Shown: positions 39,431 through 48,984, numbered from the stretch's first letter. The stretch: 64,000 nucleotides of DNA from Aureococcus anophagefferens (GCF_000186865.1 NW_008705562.1:1281192-1345191), one strand, 5' to 3'. Notes: generated from the sequence alone by a model not told the origin. Numbers and translations: made by a program.

Positions 39431-39596
39431 CGCGGCGATGGGGTCGTCGGGCGGGTCGCGCGCGCGGCGTCGACGCGCACGCGTCCGGACGGCGTCGACC
39501 ATCGTGCGGCGCGGCTCGAGCGCGCTCGAGAACGGGCGAGGAGAACTCGAGCGCCGTCATCTCGACGTCGTCGAGCGCCATCCCGAACGCGCGGCC

Positions 39597-40601
39597 ATGT
39601 CGCGCCGCGTCGGCACGCCCATGAACAAGGTGGTGCTGAGCAGCGTCAACGTCGTGCGGCTCCAGCGCGGCGGCGGTCGCTTCGAGGTGGCCTGCTACCC
39701 GAACAAGGTCGTGGACTACCGCAGCGGCACGGAGACGGACCTGGACGAGGTGCTGCAGATCCGCACGGTCTTCAAGAACGTGAGCAAAGGCGTCGCGACG
39801 CCGAAGAAGGATCTCGCCAAGGTCTTCCCGAAGATGAGCGTCGACGACGTCTGCCGCGAGATCCTGAGGAGCGGCCAGCTCCAGGTCTCGGCGCGCGAGC
39901 GCGGCGCCGCGTCCGAGGCGCTCATCCGCGACGTCGCGGGCATCGTCGCGGAGCGCGTCGTCGACGCGGCGACGGGCGCGTTCCTGCCGCCGGCGTCCGT
40001 GGAGCGGCTCCTGCGCGACGAGGCGAACTTCGCGCCGTCGGCGACGCGGTCCGCGAAGCAGCAGGCGCTGGACGTGATCAAAATCCTGGAGCGGGACCAC
40101 GGGCTGCGGCGCGCGCCGATGGAGCTCCGCGTCGCGACGGCCGACGACGCGCAGCGCGACGCCGTCGCCGCGGCGCTGCGCGCGCTCGAGGGCCTCGCCG
40201 TCGACGCGGAGCCGTCGGCCGTGCGCTGCGTCGCGCCGCCGAAGGCCTACCGGGACGTCGTCGCGGCCGTGAGCGCCGCGACGGCGGGCGCGGCGGCCGT
40301 GACCGTCGTCGAGCGCGCCGCGCGCGTCGCGCCGCCGCCGCCGGCCGCGGCCGACGCCGCCGCGGCCGCCGCGCCGCCGCGGCCGCCGCCGGTGACCAAG
40401 GTCGCGGCGCCCGTCGCGCCGAAGCCGCGCGCGCTGAGCTGCAACACGTGCGGCGGCAGCTTCGCGGACAAACAGGCGCACCGGGACCACTTCAAGTCCG
40501 AGTGGCACCGCCACAACCTCAGCCTCAAACTCGAGCACCGGCCGCCAGTCGACGAGCGGACGTTCTGCGAGGAGGTCGCGCTGGCGGAGGCCGCGGCGTA
40601 A
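39597..40601 (+). CDS. SBDS: SBDS ribosome-maturation factor with C-terminal zinc finger
   Basis: 334 residues. SBDS works with the GTPase EFL1 to release eIF6 from the 60S subunit. The N-terminal FYSH domain is clear (NVVRLQRGGGRFEVACYPNKVVDYRSGTETDLDEVLQIRTVFKNVSKGVA). It is followed by the helical domain II (KMSVDDVCREILRSGQLQVSARER) and an RRAPMELRV domain III region. An Ala/Pro linker leads to a C2H2 finger (CNTCGGSFADKQAHRDHFKSEWHRHNL, residues about 282-308) of the matrin/U1 type; animal SBDS lacks this extension. The ATG at 39597 begins the conserved domain; an in-frame ATG at 39438 would add 53 Arg-rich residues. Confidence 0.9.
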   Translation: MSRRVGTPMNKVVLSSVNVVRLQRGGGRFEVACYPNKVVDYRSGTETDLDEVLQIRTVFKNVSKGVATPKKDLAKVFPKMSVDDVCREILRSGQLQVSARERGAASEALIRDVAGIVAERVVDAATGAFLPPASVERLLRDEANFAPSATRSAKQQALDVIKILERDHGLRRAPMELRVATADDAQRDAVAAALRALEGLAVDAEPSAVRCVAPPKAYRDVVAAVSAATAGAAAVTVVERAARVAPPPPAAADAAAAAAPPRPPPVTKVAAPVAPKPRALSCNTCGGSFADKQAHRDHFKSEWHRHNLSLKLEHRPPVDERTFCEEVALAEAAA

Positions 40602-40640
40602 GGTTACGGTCGGCCGCGCCGGAGGGGTGGCGGACGCGCC

Positions 40641-41786
40641 CTAGGACGCGCGCCAGGGCGCCGTCGACGAGAAGCAGGGGACGAACTTGTTGATCTCGTC
40701 CTTCTGCTGCTGGACGATGCACTCCGAGATCCACACAAGATTGCGGATCTCCTGCTCCTTGAGCTTGACGTAGGCGTAGTAGATGCCGAAGTGCATCTGG
40801 CCCTCGAAGGCGAGCTCGAGCATCTGGACCTCGCGCTCGTAGAAGGCGTCGTCGATGCTGCGGTCGTCGACGGACTCGTTCTGGTGCACGGCCCAGATCT
40901 CGCGGTAGACGGGGAAGTGGGACACGGCGGCGCCGAGCTGGCCCTCGTCGGCGACGTCGGCGAGCTTCTCCGTGCCCGCGGGGTAGAGGAAGCCGATGGA
41001 CGGGTAGAGCCGCTTCCGGTCCGTCGACCGCATCGACGGCTCGTTGAGCGGCGTGCCGAAGGAGTTGAGCGTGATGTTGATGGCGCGCTGGTCCGCGCGC
41101 GCCTTGAGGATCTCGCCCATGATCTCCGCCGTGTCGCCGCCGACGGAGCAGCAGAAGTAGTAGAAGTCCTCGAGGTACAACTTCATGAGCGAGTGCTTGA
41201 TGATCTCCATCTCCACCTCCTCGAGGACGTTGCGCACCTCGGCGGCGCTCGTGAGTTTTTCGGATGACTCCTGGAGGAAGCGGCTGAAGTAGGGCCCCAC
41301 GGGCGTGTCCACGAGCACCGTCTGGTAGAGGTCCGCGTAGCCCTTCGGCGAGTTCTCGAACGTCGGGATCGACCGCATCGTCGAGTCGCGGAACATGCCC
41401 AGGGGGTGGCACTGCTCGATGAGCTCGCCGACGTCGCGGCCGGAGATGGTCCCCTTGAGCAGGAGCATGACGTTGTCGATCATGTACTCGAACGTGATGT
41501 AGTCGAGGAACGTCGCCAGCGGCTCGACGGCCTGCGCGCGCAGGAACTGGAACTCGGCGACCATCTTCTTCGTCGCGCACTCGAGGATGACCGCGGGCGA
41601 CACGGACGCCTCGTTGGCGAGGAAGGCGTCGTAGTCCGTCTCCGCCAGGTTCATCTTCACGTCCTCGAGGGACTCGCACTGCGTGAGGTGGTGGTAGTCC
41701 GTGTCGCTCAGGAACCCCGTGCGGAACCCGCGGCACAGGGCCTCGGTCATACCGTGGTCCCGGTTGTGGAGGCACAGGTTCGCCAT
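40641..41786 (-). CDS. ATP6V0D: V-type H+-ATPase subunit d (V0)
   Basis: 381 residues, the standard length. Subunit d caps the V0 rotor ring and couples it to the V1 stalk in vacuolar/lysosomal proton pumps. Conserved features include the N-terminal NRDHGMTEALCRGFRTGFLSDTDYHHLTQCESLEDVKMNL, EFQFLRAQAVEPLATFLDYITFEYMIDNVMLLLKGT, QCHPLGMF, and the C-terminal VQMLELAFEGQMHFGIYYAYVKLKEQEIRNLVWISECI. Start at ATG 41786 (MANLCLHNRDHG), as in homologues; 37 further in-frame residues upstream lack conservation. Divergent from the papain-like gene. Confidence 0.95.
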   Translation of the reverse strand: MANLCLHNRDHGMTEALCRGFRTGFLSDTDYHHLTQCESLEDVKMNLAETDYDAFLANEASVSPAVILECATKKMVAEFQFLRAQAVEPLATFLDYITFEYMIDNVMLLLKGTISGRDVGELIEQCHPLGMFRDSTMRSIPTFENSPKGYADLYQTVLVDTPVGPYFSRFLQESSEKLTSAAEVRNVLEEVEMEIIKHSLMKLYLEDFYYFCCSVGGDTAEIMGEILKARADQRAINITLNSFGTPLNEPSMRSTDRKRLYPSIGFLYPAGTEKLADVADEGQLGAAVSHFPVYREIWAVHQNESVDDRSIDDAFYEREVQMLELAFEGQMHFGIYYAYVKLKEQEIRNLVWISECIVQQQKDEINKFVPCFSSTAPWRAS

Positions 41787-41978
41787 CGTGTCGGCGGGGG
41801 GGCGCGGCGCGCGACGCGAGCTGCCGCGGCGACGCCGTCCACAAGCCGAGCTCGCACGAGGAGGACGGCAACCCGCCGATACGGCCTTAAGTTGCACTTA
41901 TAAATAAATTTGGGGCCGCGCGTGTGCCAGCCCCGAAGAAACCAATCCTGTTGGGCAGCCAGCCATCCTCGGGCGGCC

Positions 41979-42860
41979 ATGAACGCCACGGGCATGAGCC
42001 GCATGAAGACGGTGGGCAAGGTCCTCGCGGGCCTCGAGCCCAAGACGCACAACGCGCTCGTCGCCGCCCTGTCGCCGCGGGCGTCGCCGGTCGAGCGCTG
42101 GGGCACGGACCTGTCGCCCTACCCGGCCGTCGTCGCGGCGCGCATCGAGTCGCTCCAGACGGGCGACCTCGTCGTCACGTCCAGCGGCGCGGGCATCTCG
42201 TGGGTCGGCAACGCGCTGCAAGTCTTGACCGATTCCACGTGGAACCACGTCGCCATGGTCGTCCGGGGCTACATGACGGCGGACACGGAGGAGGAGCAGG
42301 CGAAGCACGGCGACGCCATCGTCCACTCGGCCCAGCCTAAGCGCTTCGCGAAGCACCGCGACCGCACGCCCTTCCACTTCCACGTCGACTGCGACAAGGG
42401 GTCGCCGCACCTCTTCGAGGCGTCGGGCGAGGGCGTGCACATCTACACGGACATCGAGGAGCAGCTCCTGCGCTCCAAGGCCTACGAGGAGTACACGACG
42501 GTCGCCGTGCGCGCGCTGAACGGCGTCGACCGGACGCCCGAGGCCATGCGGGAGCTCGAGGACTGGATCGCGCGGGCGCGGGGGACGGAGTTCGAGAAGG
42601 AGGCGCCGCTGCACAGCCTCTTCGACGACTCCGCGGGCGACATCGACTCCATGCACTGCGCGGAGCTGACGACGGCGACGCTCCAGGCCATGGGGCTCAT
42701 CTCGCCCAAGTTCGTCGCGGGCCGCGCGCCGCCCTGCGCCTACGCGGACGCGCCGCACGGGGCCGTCAAGCTCCGGGCCGGCCACTTTGGCCCCATGGAG
42801 ATCATCAAGGCCGAGGAGCCCCGTCTGGAGGACGCCATCAGCAAGTACGAGTCGCTTTAA
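41979..42860 (+). CDS. Permuted papain-like (YiiX/NlpC-P60 clan) protein
   Basis: 293 residues. The order LQTGDLVVTSSGAGISWVGNALQVLTDSTWNHVAMVV (catalytic His in WNHV), GSPHLFEASGEGVHIY, and much later SMHCAELTTATLQAMGL (catalytic Cys in HCAEL) is that of circularly permuted papain-like amidases of the YiiX/LRAT-related group. Members hydrolyse peptide or acyl bonds; many eukaryotic ones are uncharacterised. No signal peptide or TM helix. ATG at 41979; other in-frame ATGs follow at +5 and +8 codons. Confidence 0.7.
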   Translation: MNATGMSRMKTVGKVLAGLEPKTHNALVAALSPRASPVERWGTDLSPYPAVVAARIESLQTGDLVVTSSGAGISWVGNALQVLTDSTWNHVAMVVRGYMTADTEEEQAKHGDAIVHSAQPKRFAKHRDRTPFHFHVDCDKGSPHLFEASGEGVHIYTDIEEQLLRSKAYEEYTTVAVRALNGVDRTPEAMRELEDWIARARGTEFEKEAPLHSLFDDSAGDIDSMHCAELTTATLQAMGLISPKFVAGRAPPCAYADAPHGAVKLRAGHFGPMEIIKAEEPRLEDAISKYESL

Positions 42861-42943
42861 ATTAGAGCTTCAACCCGCCTGTTTCAATGCCCGGGGCAGC
42901 CCCGATGGTCCTCTGAGCCGGGCTTCTGCGCGCGGGACGGGAC

Positions 42944-44581
42944 ATGTCGCGGAAGATGGACCCGTCCATCCGCCTCATGGTCTCGGACGCGCACGACGAG
43001 GCGCCGACGACCGACGCCCTCGCGGACCTCTCGGCCCGCTACGCCGACCTCGAGGAGGAGCTCGGTGCGGCCCGCGCGAGCGCGAGCCGCGACGCGGCGC
43101 TCCTCGCCGAGCACCGCGCCCAGGCCGCCGAGGACCTGGCGACCATCGAGGCGCTCCGGGCGGAGGCGCGCGCGGGCCGCGAGAAGTACGCGGCGCAGCA
43201 GGCGTCGCACGTCCGCGCGCTCGCGACGGTCCGCGCGGTCGTCCACAGCGACGGCGACGCGGGCGCCGCCCTCGTCGGCGCCCTCGCCGAGCGCGACGAG
43301 GCGCACGCCAAGGCCCTGGCGGCCCAGGCGCGCGCGAACGAGGAGCGGTCGCGGACGGAGCTCGCGGGTTTGCGGAGCGCGCTCCTCGCGGAGCGCGAGG
43401 CGTCCGCGGCGGCCGCGGCCGCCGCCGCGGACCGGCGGCTCCAGTCCCAGCGGCGGCGCCACGACATCGAGCTCGCGTCCGCGGCGGCGAACCTCGAGGT
43501 CGACCGCGACCGCACCTACGGATCCATGCTCGCGACGGCGCTCTCGGAGCGCGACGACGCGCACGCGGCGGACGTCGCCCAGCGGAAGCGCCGCTTCGCC
43601 AAGCAGAAGGAGGAGCTCGCCGCGCGCCACGACGCCAAGCTCGCGTCGGCGAAGGAGCGCCACGCGAAGCAGCTGAGCTCCGCGACGGAGCTCGCGCGCC
43701 TCGAGCGCGACCAGGCGCACGCGCGCGAGCTCGTCGCCGCGCTCAAGGAGCGCGACGCGGAGCACGCGGCGGAGTTCGCCGCGCGCGAGGAGGACGGCCG
43801 GCGGCGCTTCGACGAGGCCCAGCGCCGGCTCGCGCGCGACCACGAGGCGACGCTGCTCGCGGCGGAGGAGCGGCAGGCCGCGCGGACCGAGGCCGCGCTG
43901 GCGCGCGCGCGCGCCGCGTCCGAGGACGACGTAAACCGGGCCAAGGCCGCCGTCGCCGTCGACAAGGACACGGCCCACATCCGCAAGCTCGCCGCGGCGC
44001 TCGGCGAGCGCGAGGCGCGCCACGCGGAGGACCTGCGGCGCCGCGAGGCCGAGTGGGCCGCGGCGGCCGAGGCCGCGACGGCGGAGCGCGAGCGGGCCCA
44101 CGCCGAGGGCCGCGAGCGCATGCGCGACCAGCACCGCGCGCAGCTCGCGGCCGCGAAACGGGAGGCTTTGGACGCGACGGCCGCGGCGGACGAGACGCGG
44201 TCGCGGGACCTCGGCGACCAGAGCGCGGCGCACCGCGACGACCTCGCGGCGCTCAACGCCAAGCACGCGCGCGCGCTGAACCTCGTCCGCGCGAAGCACG
44301 CCGCGCGGCTCGACGCGGCCGCGGCGGAGTCCGCGGCGGACCGCGCGCGGGCCGACCTCGAGCTCGCGGCGGCGGCCCGGGACACGGCGCGCGTCGAGGC
44401 GCGCCTCGCAGACCTCGAGGACGAGCTCGCGGGCCTCCAGGAGGGCCTCGGCGGCGCGGTCATCATGGTCGACGTCGACCGCCACGGGGCCCGCGGCGCG
44501 GACCTCGCGTGCTGGGGCGACGACGGCGCCGTGCCCGCGGGGCCCCCGACGAAGCACGACCTGAGCTGGTCCTGCTTCTAA
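42944..44581 (+). CDS. Long Ala/Glu/Arg coiled-coil protein with periodic repeat
   Basis: 545 residues, almost all heptad coiled coil between residues 25 and 500. A motif recurs at about 113, 199, 266 and 352: ALAERDEAHA, ALSERDDAHA, ALKERDAEHA, ALGEREARHA. Each is preceded by a D-x-D or E-x-D pair plus a Thr/Ala-His element (DRDRTYGSML, ERDQAHAREL, DKDTAHIRKL). Spacing is 86, 67 and 86 residues, suggesting duplication of a roughly 80-residue unit. The non-coiled C-terminus ends LSWSCF. No family assigned; structural or cytoskeletal role is inferred from the coiled coil. Confidence 0.65.
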   Translation: MSRKMDPSIRLMVSDAHDEAPTTDALADLSARYADLEEELGAARASASRDAALLAEHRAQAAEDLATIEALRAEARAGREKYAAQQASHVRALATVRAVVHSDGDAGAALVGALAERDEAHAKALAAQARANEERSRTELAGLRSALLAEREASAAAAAAAADRRLQSQRRRHDIELASAAANLEVDRDRTYGSMLATALSERDDAHAADVAQRKRRFAKQKEELAARHDAKLASAKERHAKQLSSATELARLERDQAHARELVAALKERDAEHAAEFAAREEDGRRRFDEAQRRLARDHEATLLAAEERQAARTEAALARARAASEDDVNRAKAAVAVDKDTAHIRKLAAALGEREARHAEDLRRREAEWAAAAEAATAERERAHAEGRERMRDQHRAQLAAAKREALDATAAADETRSRDLGDQSAAHRDDLAALNAKHARALNLVRAKHAARLDAAAAESAADRARADLELAAAARDTARVEARLADLEDELAGLQEGLGGAVIMVDVDRHGARGADLACWGDDGAVPAGPPTKHDLSWSCF

Positions 44582-44593
44582 ATTGACGGCCTC

Positions 44594-45010
44594 TTACTCC
44601 GAGTCCCGCGCGTCGCGCGCGTAGCGAGGGCGCGGCATGTTCGCGTCCGGAGCCTCGAGCGGGACGCCGTCGAGGAACGACGCGGTCTTGGCGGGCGCCG
44701 CGCCGGCCGCCGCCTTGTACCGGGCCCTGTCGATCTCGCGGACCTCGGCCTCGGGTCTCGGGCCGCCTCCGACCTGGTAGCCGAGCGGCGTGTTCGCGAG
44801 CGGGCCGCTCGGCGGCGCGTTCGGCGGCTTCCCCGGCGGCGGCTTGAGCTCGGGCGCGTCGGCGAGGAACGACGCGGTGGCGTGTGCGCTCGACGCGAGG
44901 CCGGCGGCCGATGCGGTCGCCGCCTGGAAGAACGCGCGCCGCGGCAATGTTTGGCTGCTTTTCATTGCTGTCGTCGGCGCCGCGAGCAGCAGGCATGCAG
45001 CGATCAGCAT
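44594..45010 (-). CDS. Small putative thylakoid-lumen protein
   Basis: 138 residues from ATG 45010 (MLIAACLLLAAPTTAMKSS); an ATG 11 codons earlier is possible. The leader has two parts: an ER signal (LIAACLLLAAPTTA), then LPRRAFFQAATASAAGLASSAHATA, a twin-arginine-like lumen signal. The mature part of about 90 residues is Pro-rich with a repeated element (ASFLADAPELKPP, ASFLDGVPLEAPD), no Cys and no recognised family. A plastid-lumen location is inferred from the leader, as for the FKBP at 1057-1680. Confidence 0.6.
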   Translation of the reverse strand: MLIAACLLLAAPTTAMKSSQTLPRRAFFQAATASAAGLASSAHATASFLADAPELKPPPGKPPNAPPSGPLANTPLGYQVGGGPRPEAEVREIDRARYKAAAGAAPAKTASFLDGVPLEAPDANMPRPRYARDARDSE

Positions 45011-45227
45011 CGGAGCACAGCGGAGCTCTTTGCGGCGCGGCATCGGAGCGTAGCAAAACCGCTTCGGTCTCAGATTGCAGCATTGGCGCAGCGTCAATTG
45101 CAAAGCCATGCTTGAGCAATGCACCCAGACCTTCAACCAGCCAAAGCTTCCCTGCCAAAGGTTGCGATCGTCTGGTCGAGAGGCTGCCCCGACGCGCCCG
45201 GCCGCGCGCCGCGCCCGCTGCGAGACC

Positions 45228-45392
45228 ATGGCGGTGGCCGCGCCCATTCCCGTGGACTTCTCCGCCGTCGAGTGCACGGAGTTCTTCAAGCTCAACGAGT
45301 CCATCACCTTCTTCGTGCTGCTCACGTCCTTCATCCTCGCCGTCGAGTACCTCGTCCCGCCCGTGCGCCTCGGGCCCAACAGCGGCCAGTAA
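45228..45392 (+). CDS. 54-residue single-TM protein
   Basis: MAVAAPIPVDFSAVECTEFF, then one hydrophobic helix (ITFFVLLTSFILAVEYLVPP) and a short tail ending LGPNSGQ. Strong GC3 bias and a clear ATG in good context (GAGACCATGG) support it. Its size resembles accessory subunits of membrane complexes, but I do not recognise it. The stop is 16 bp from the lipase stop. Confidence 0.55.
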   Translation: MAVAAPIPVDFSAVECTEFFKLNESITFFVLLTSFILAVEYLVPPVRLGPNSGQ

Positions 45393-45407
45393 GCGAGACA
45401 CAAAACC

Positions 45408-48400
45408 TTAGACCATGTCGGCGGACCGGTCCGAGTGGAGGAGGGGCGTCGGGTCCGGGCCGTCCGGCGGCGGCGGCGGCTCGGCGCGGCGCGGCCAGCA
45501 GCGGCAGGGCGCGCGGTGTTGGACGACGTCGTCGGGCGCGTCGGGGGCGTCGAGGAGGGCGTCCGGCGGCGCGTCGCCGTAGGCGCCGGCGGCACCCCAG
45601 AGGCCCCGGACGTAGCCCGCGAGCTTGTGGGGCGCGAGCTTGCGGCTGTAGGAGAGCGCGAGGCTCTGCTCGATGAAGGACGGGTCGACGATGAGGAAGC
45701 CGGCGGCGCGGGCCTTGGGGTCGACGACGACGGGCGTGCCGCCGTGGCGGAAGCAGCAGCGGGGCACCGCGGGGACGACGTCGCCGTCCGCGACGACGCG
45801 GTACGCGTCGGGCACGAGCGCGTCGAACGTCCGCGCCCAGATGTGGTTCCCGACGCGCGGCGACCCGAAGGTGTAGCACGAGAGCCGCGTCTGCTTGCGC
45901 CGCTGGGGCAGGCAGTGCGTCGCCAGGTCCGCGGCCGCGACCTGCGCGAGCGCGCCGCCTAAACTGTGGCCGCAGCAGAGCACGCGACAGAGCGGCTCCC
46001 CGTCGAGAGCTTTGGCCACGGCGGCGAGCAGCCTCGGCCGCACGCCCGCGTAGGCGCGCCAGAAGCCGTTGTGGACGCAGGGGTGGACGAAGGTCTCGAG
46101 CTCCGGGATCACGTCGGCGGCGCCGGACGCGCGGCCCAGGCCCTCGGCCGCGCGCTCCGCGGCGACGACGCCGCGCTCGACGCCGCCGAAGAGCACCGCC
46201 GCGGACCGCAGGAACCAGTCCATGGGGCCCTTGGCCTCGCGCGACGCGCCGGCCTCGTCGTCGTCGTCGTCGAGATCGCCGTCCTCGAGCGCGGCGTCGG
46301 CCTCGGGCGCGGGCGTCGCGGACCGCCGGCGCCGCGCCCGCGGCGTGAAGCGCGGCGTGAAGCGGCCCGGCGGCGGCACGGCCGCCGCCGCCTCCGGCGA
46401 CAGATCGCGCAAGTCCACGCGCCGCTGCCGCACGTCGAGGTTCACGTACCAGTGCTTGAGCGACGCGGACCCGCGGAACGCGACGACGACGTAGGGCCGC
46501 GTCGCGTGGCGCGCCACGAGGCAGTAGGTGTCGTCCTCGGCGCCGACGAGCTCCTCCAGCGGGACGAGCTCGCAGCGGCCCTTGGCGTCGCCGATGCCGT
46601 AGGACCCGCCGGACACGGGAGGCGCGCCGCCGTCCCCGGCGTCGGCGTCGCCCTTGGGCGCGACGTCGTAGTAGGACTCCACGGACACCTTGGCGAGCCA
46701 GGACGCCGTCTCGACGACGAAGACGGGCTCCGCGGCGCGGCCCGTCCGCTTCCGGATCTGGCGGCGCCGCTTCCGGTCCGCGCGCTCGTCGACGGCGAAG
46801 CGCGCGCCGACGAGGACGCCGCTCAGGTTGCCGAGCTCGCCGAGGTCCTCCAAAACCTGGCGCGGCAGGAGCTGCGCGGCGACGCTCGGCCGCGACCGCT
46901 CCGAATCGGGCGCGGACCGCTCCGCGGGCGGCGGGAGGTGCAGGTAGAGGATGAGCGCGACGTAGACCGTGAAGCAGAAGGCCGACGCGAGGTCGCGGAC
47001 GTCGTCGGCGACCAACGCTTCCAGCGCGCCGGCCAGATCCTGGAGCGCGGACGTGAACTGGACCTCGTTGTGCCGCTGGCCCTTGGCCAGCACGAGCAAA
47101 TTCCGCCGGTAGCCGTGGAACAATTCCACGCCGAGATGATAGTACGACGCGACGCCGATGCCCGCGACGAGCGTCGCCTGGAGCATGAAGTAGCGGTACG
47201 ACAGCTGGTGCCGCCGGCTCAGCACGTAGGGCGTCCGGTTCAGGCGATCGCCCGCGCGCGCGAGCAAGAACGCGAAGAGCGCGCCCCAGAGGAACATGGC
47301 CAGCACGATGCCCAGCGAGCAGGCCACGAAGGCCCGCAACGCGTCCACGGGCCAGGACGCCAGGGCGAGCGTCGGCGCGCGGTCCACGCCCCAGAGCGTC
47401 GGGAACCGCATCGCGAGCGCGGAGAGCGAGAAGCCGCAGTACGCGGCGGGCGCGACGAGGAACCAGTTGCGCCGCAGCAGGTGGCGCCGCCGCGGCGGCC
47501 GGCCCTGGCGCGCCGCGCGCACGCGCGACGCCGCCGCGCCGTCGCCGTCGGCCGCGAGGAGGAACGCGGCCAGGAGGCACGTCTCGCCGAATCGCCGCGA
47601 CGCGAAGGACCCGAACGCGACGGCCGGCGGCACGAAGGTCCGCTCCGGCAGCATCTCGACGATGCAGTCCACGGGGTCCACGAAGAGCAAGAGGCCAAAA
47701 AGTAATAACACGAGCCGCGGCGCCGCGCCGTCGCCGGCCGCCGCGTCGCGGCGCCGCGCCCGGATCTGGCCGAGGCCGTAGGGCAGCCACGCCGCGGCGA
47801 TGACGGCCCAGATGCCCAGCAGCGCGACGCGCGCGATGGCCTCGCCCGACGTGTCCAGGCTGTCGACGTCGCTGTACGTCGCGCGGAACTGGCCGCCGGC
47901 CGCGAGAAGCTTCGCGACCTCGGGCTGCACGACGTGGCACGCGCCGTCGTAGGCCGCCGCGTCCACGGGCAGGCAGAAGTCGACCCAGACCTGGAGCGAC
48001 CGCACGCCGGACCGCGACGGCGCCGCCTCCATGTTCTGGTACCACGACGCGAGCGCCGTGGGCAGCACCGCGACGCCGTCGCCGGGCGACGCGTACGCGA
48101 CCTCGCACGTCTCGCGCCGCCGCTCCAGCACGCTCGACCACCGCCCCGAGGCCCGCTCGTAGCCGTCGCGCGACGCCTCGACGGTGACGGCGTAGGACAC
48201 GAGGTGGCGCAGCGCCGCGTCGTCGTCGGTCGTCGCGTTCACCGTCGCGTTCGGGTACTGGACCGTGAGCGCGGTGGTCCCGAAGAGCGCCCCGAGGGAG
48301 CTCAGCCGCGCGTGCCAGACGGCGCGGCTGCCGACGGACGCCGGCACGCCGTCGCCGAGCGGCTCCACCGCGACGGACGCGCGCGCCTCGTGCCGCGCCT

Positions 48401-48698
48401 CGGCCGCCGTCCGCGCGCTGTTGTAGCGCCAGATCGCGAGCGCGCAGGACGCGTACATGACGAGGAACAGGAGCCGCGTGCCGCCGGGCGACAGCACCTC
48501 GAGCAGGATCTTCGGCGCCGACGCGCGCTTCAGCAGGAAGCTCTCGCCGCGCGAGTCGCGGTGGCTCATGATCTCGCCCTCCGTGTCGCTCTCCACCGTG
48601 TGGCGCAGCGGCGACTCGAGGGACGTCATCGACTCGATGCGGTGCTCGCTCTCGTGCTCCGACCCGCGCCAGGGCGTCGGCGTGCAGGGCGTCGACAT
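45408..48698 (-). CDS. Multi-TM protein fused to a class 3 lipase
   Basis: 1,096 residues. An N-terminal TM (LLFLVMYASCALAIW) precedes a roughly 200-residue lumenal domain with N-glycosylation sites. About seven more helices follow (from VALLGIWAVIAAAWLPYGL to FCFTVYVALILYLHL), including HQLSYRYFMLQATLVAGIG. This TM part loosely resembles the Wntless/TMEM181 type. After an acidic linker, the lipase domain has VVVAFRGS, then CGHSLGGALAQVAA (nucleophile Ser), SCYTFGSPRVGNHIW, DVVPAVPRC and a final His region. It therefore probably acts at a membrane on acylglycerols, like diacylglycerol lipases. An acidic insert (LDDDDDEAG) splits the lipase fold before VHNGFWRAY. Single exon. Confidence 0.75.
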   Translation of the reverse strand: MSTPCTPTPWRGSEHESEHRIESMTSLESPLRHTVESDTEGEIMSHRDSRGESFLLKRASAPKILLEVLSPGGTRLLFLVMYASCALAIWRYNSARTAAEARHEARASVAVEPLGDGVPASVGSRAVWHARLSSLGALFGTTALTVQYPNATVNATTDDDAALRHLVSYAVTVEASRDGYERASGRWSSVLERRRETCEVAYASPGDGVAVLPTALASWYQNMEAAPSRSGVRSLQVWVDFCLPVDAAAYDGACHVVQPEVAKLLAAGGQFRATYSDVDSLDTSGEAIARVALLGIWAVIAAAWLPYGLGQIRARRRDAAAGDGAAPRLVLLLFGLLLFVDPVDCIVEMLPERTFVPPAVAFGSFASRRFGETCLLAAFLLAADGDGAAASRVRAARQGRPPRRRHLLRRNWFLVAPAAYCGFSLSALAMRFPTLWGVDRAPTLALASWPVDALRAFVACSLGIVLAMFLWGALFAFLLARAGDRLNRTPYVLSRRHQLSYRYFMLQATLVAGIGVASYYHLGVELFHGYRRNLLVLAKGQRHNEVQFTSALQDLAGALEALVADDVRDLASAFCFTVYVALILYLHLPPPAERSAPDSERSRPSVAAQLLPRQVLEDLGELGNLSGVLVGARFAVDERADRKRRRQIRKRTGRAAEPVFVVETASWLAKVSVESYYDVAPKGDADAGDGGAPPVSGGSYGIGDAKGRCELVPLEELVGAEDDTYCLVARHATRPYVVVAFRGSASLKHWYVNLDVRQRRVDLRDLSPEAAAAVPPPGRFTPRFTPRARRRRSATPAPEADAALEDGDLDDDDDEAGASREAKGPMDWFLRSAAVLFGGVERGVVAAERAAEGLGRASGAADVIPELETFVHPCVHNGFWRAYAGVRPRLLAAVAKALDGEPLCRVLCCGHSLGGALAQVAAADLATHCLPQRRKQTRLSCYTFGSPRVGNHIWARTFDALVPDAYRVVADGDVVPAVPRCCFRHGGTPVVVDPKARAAGFLIVDPSFIEQSLALSYSRKLAPHKLAGYVRGLWGAAGAYGDAPPDALLDAPDAPDDVVQHRAPCRCWPRRAEPPPPPDGPDPTPLLHSDRSADMV

Positions 48699-48984
48699 GC
48701 TTTTTTTGAGGGCCTGGCCCTCGAGCAGGCTCGGCGGCGCGGCGCCGCGGGCGGTGCGAGGCTTCTCCTCACGAGTCCTGTGGCTAGGCTAGGAGAGGTT
48801 AACAGCTAGAGCCCTCGAGCAGGCTCGGCGGCGGGCGCCGCGGGCGGTGCGAGGCTTCTCCTCACGTCCTGTGGCAATTCTATTGGTCGGGCAATGTTTA
48901 CTTTTACGAATCGCCGCTCGAGCAGCCCCGTCATCGTCGACCACCAGATCCGGGCGCCGACTCGCAAGCGAGCGTATCCGCACG
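48699..48984. promoter_or_regulatory. Divergent start region, lipase / calpain, with direct repeats
   Basis: 286 bp between divergent starts. It holds two copies of a 64-67-bp repeat (CCCTCGAGCAGGCTCGGCGG ... CCTGTGGC) at 48718-48784 and 48812-48875, differing by three small indels. Both point toward the calpain gene; they probably arose by local duplication of promoter or UTR sequence. Confidence 0.6.
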
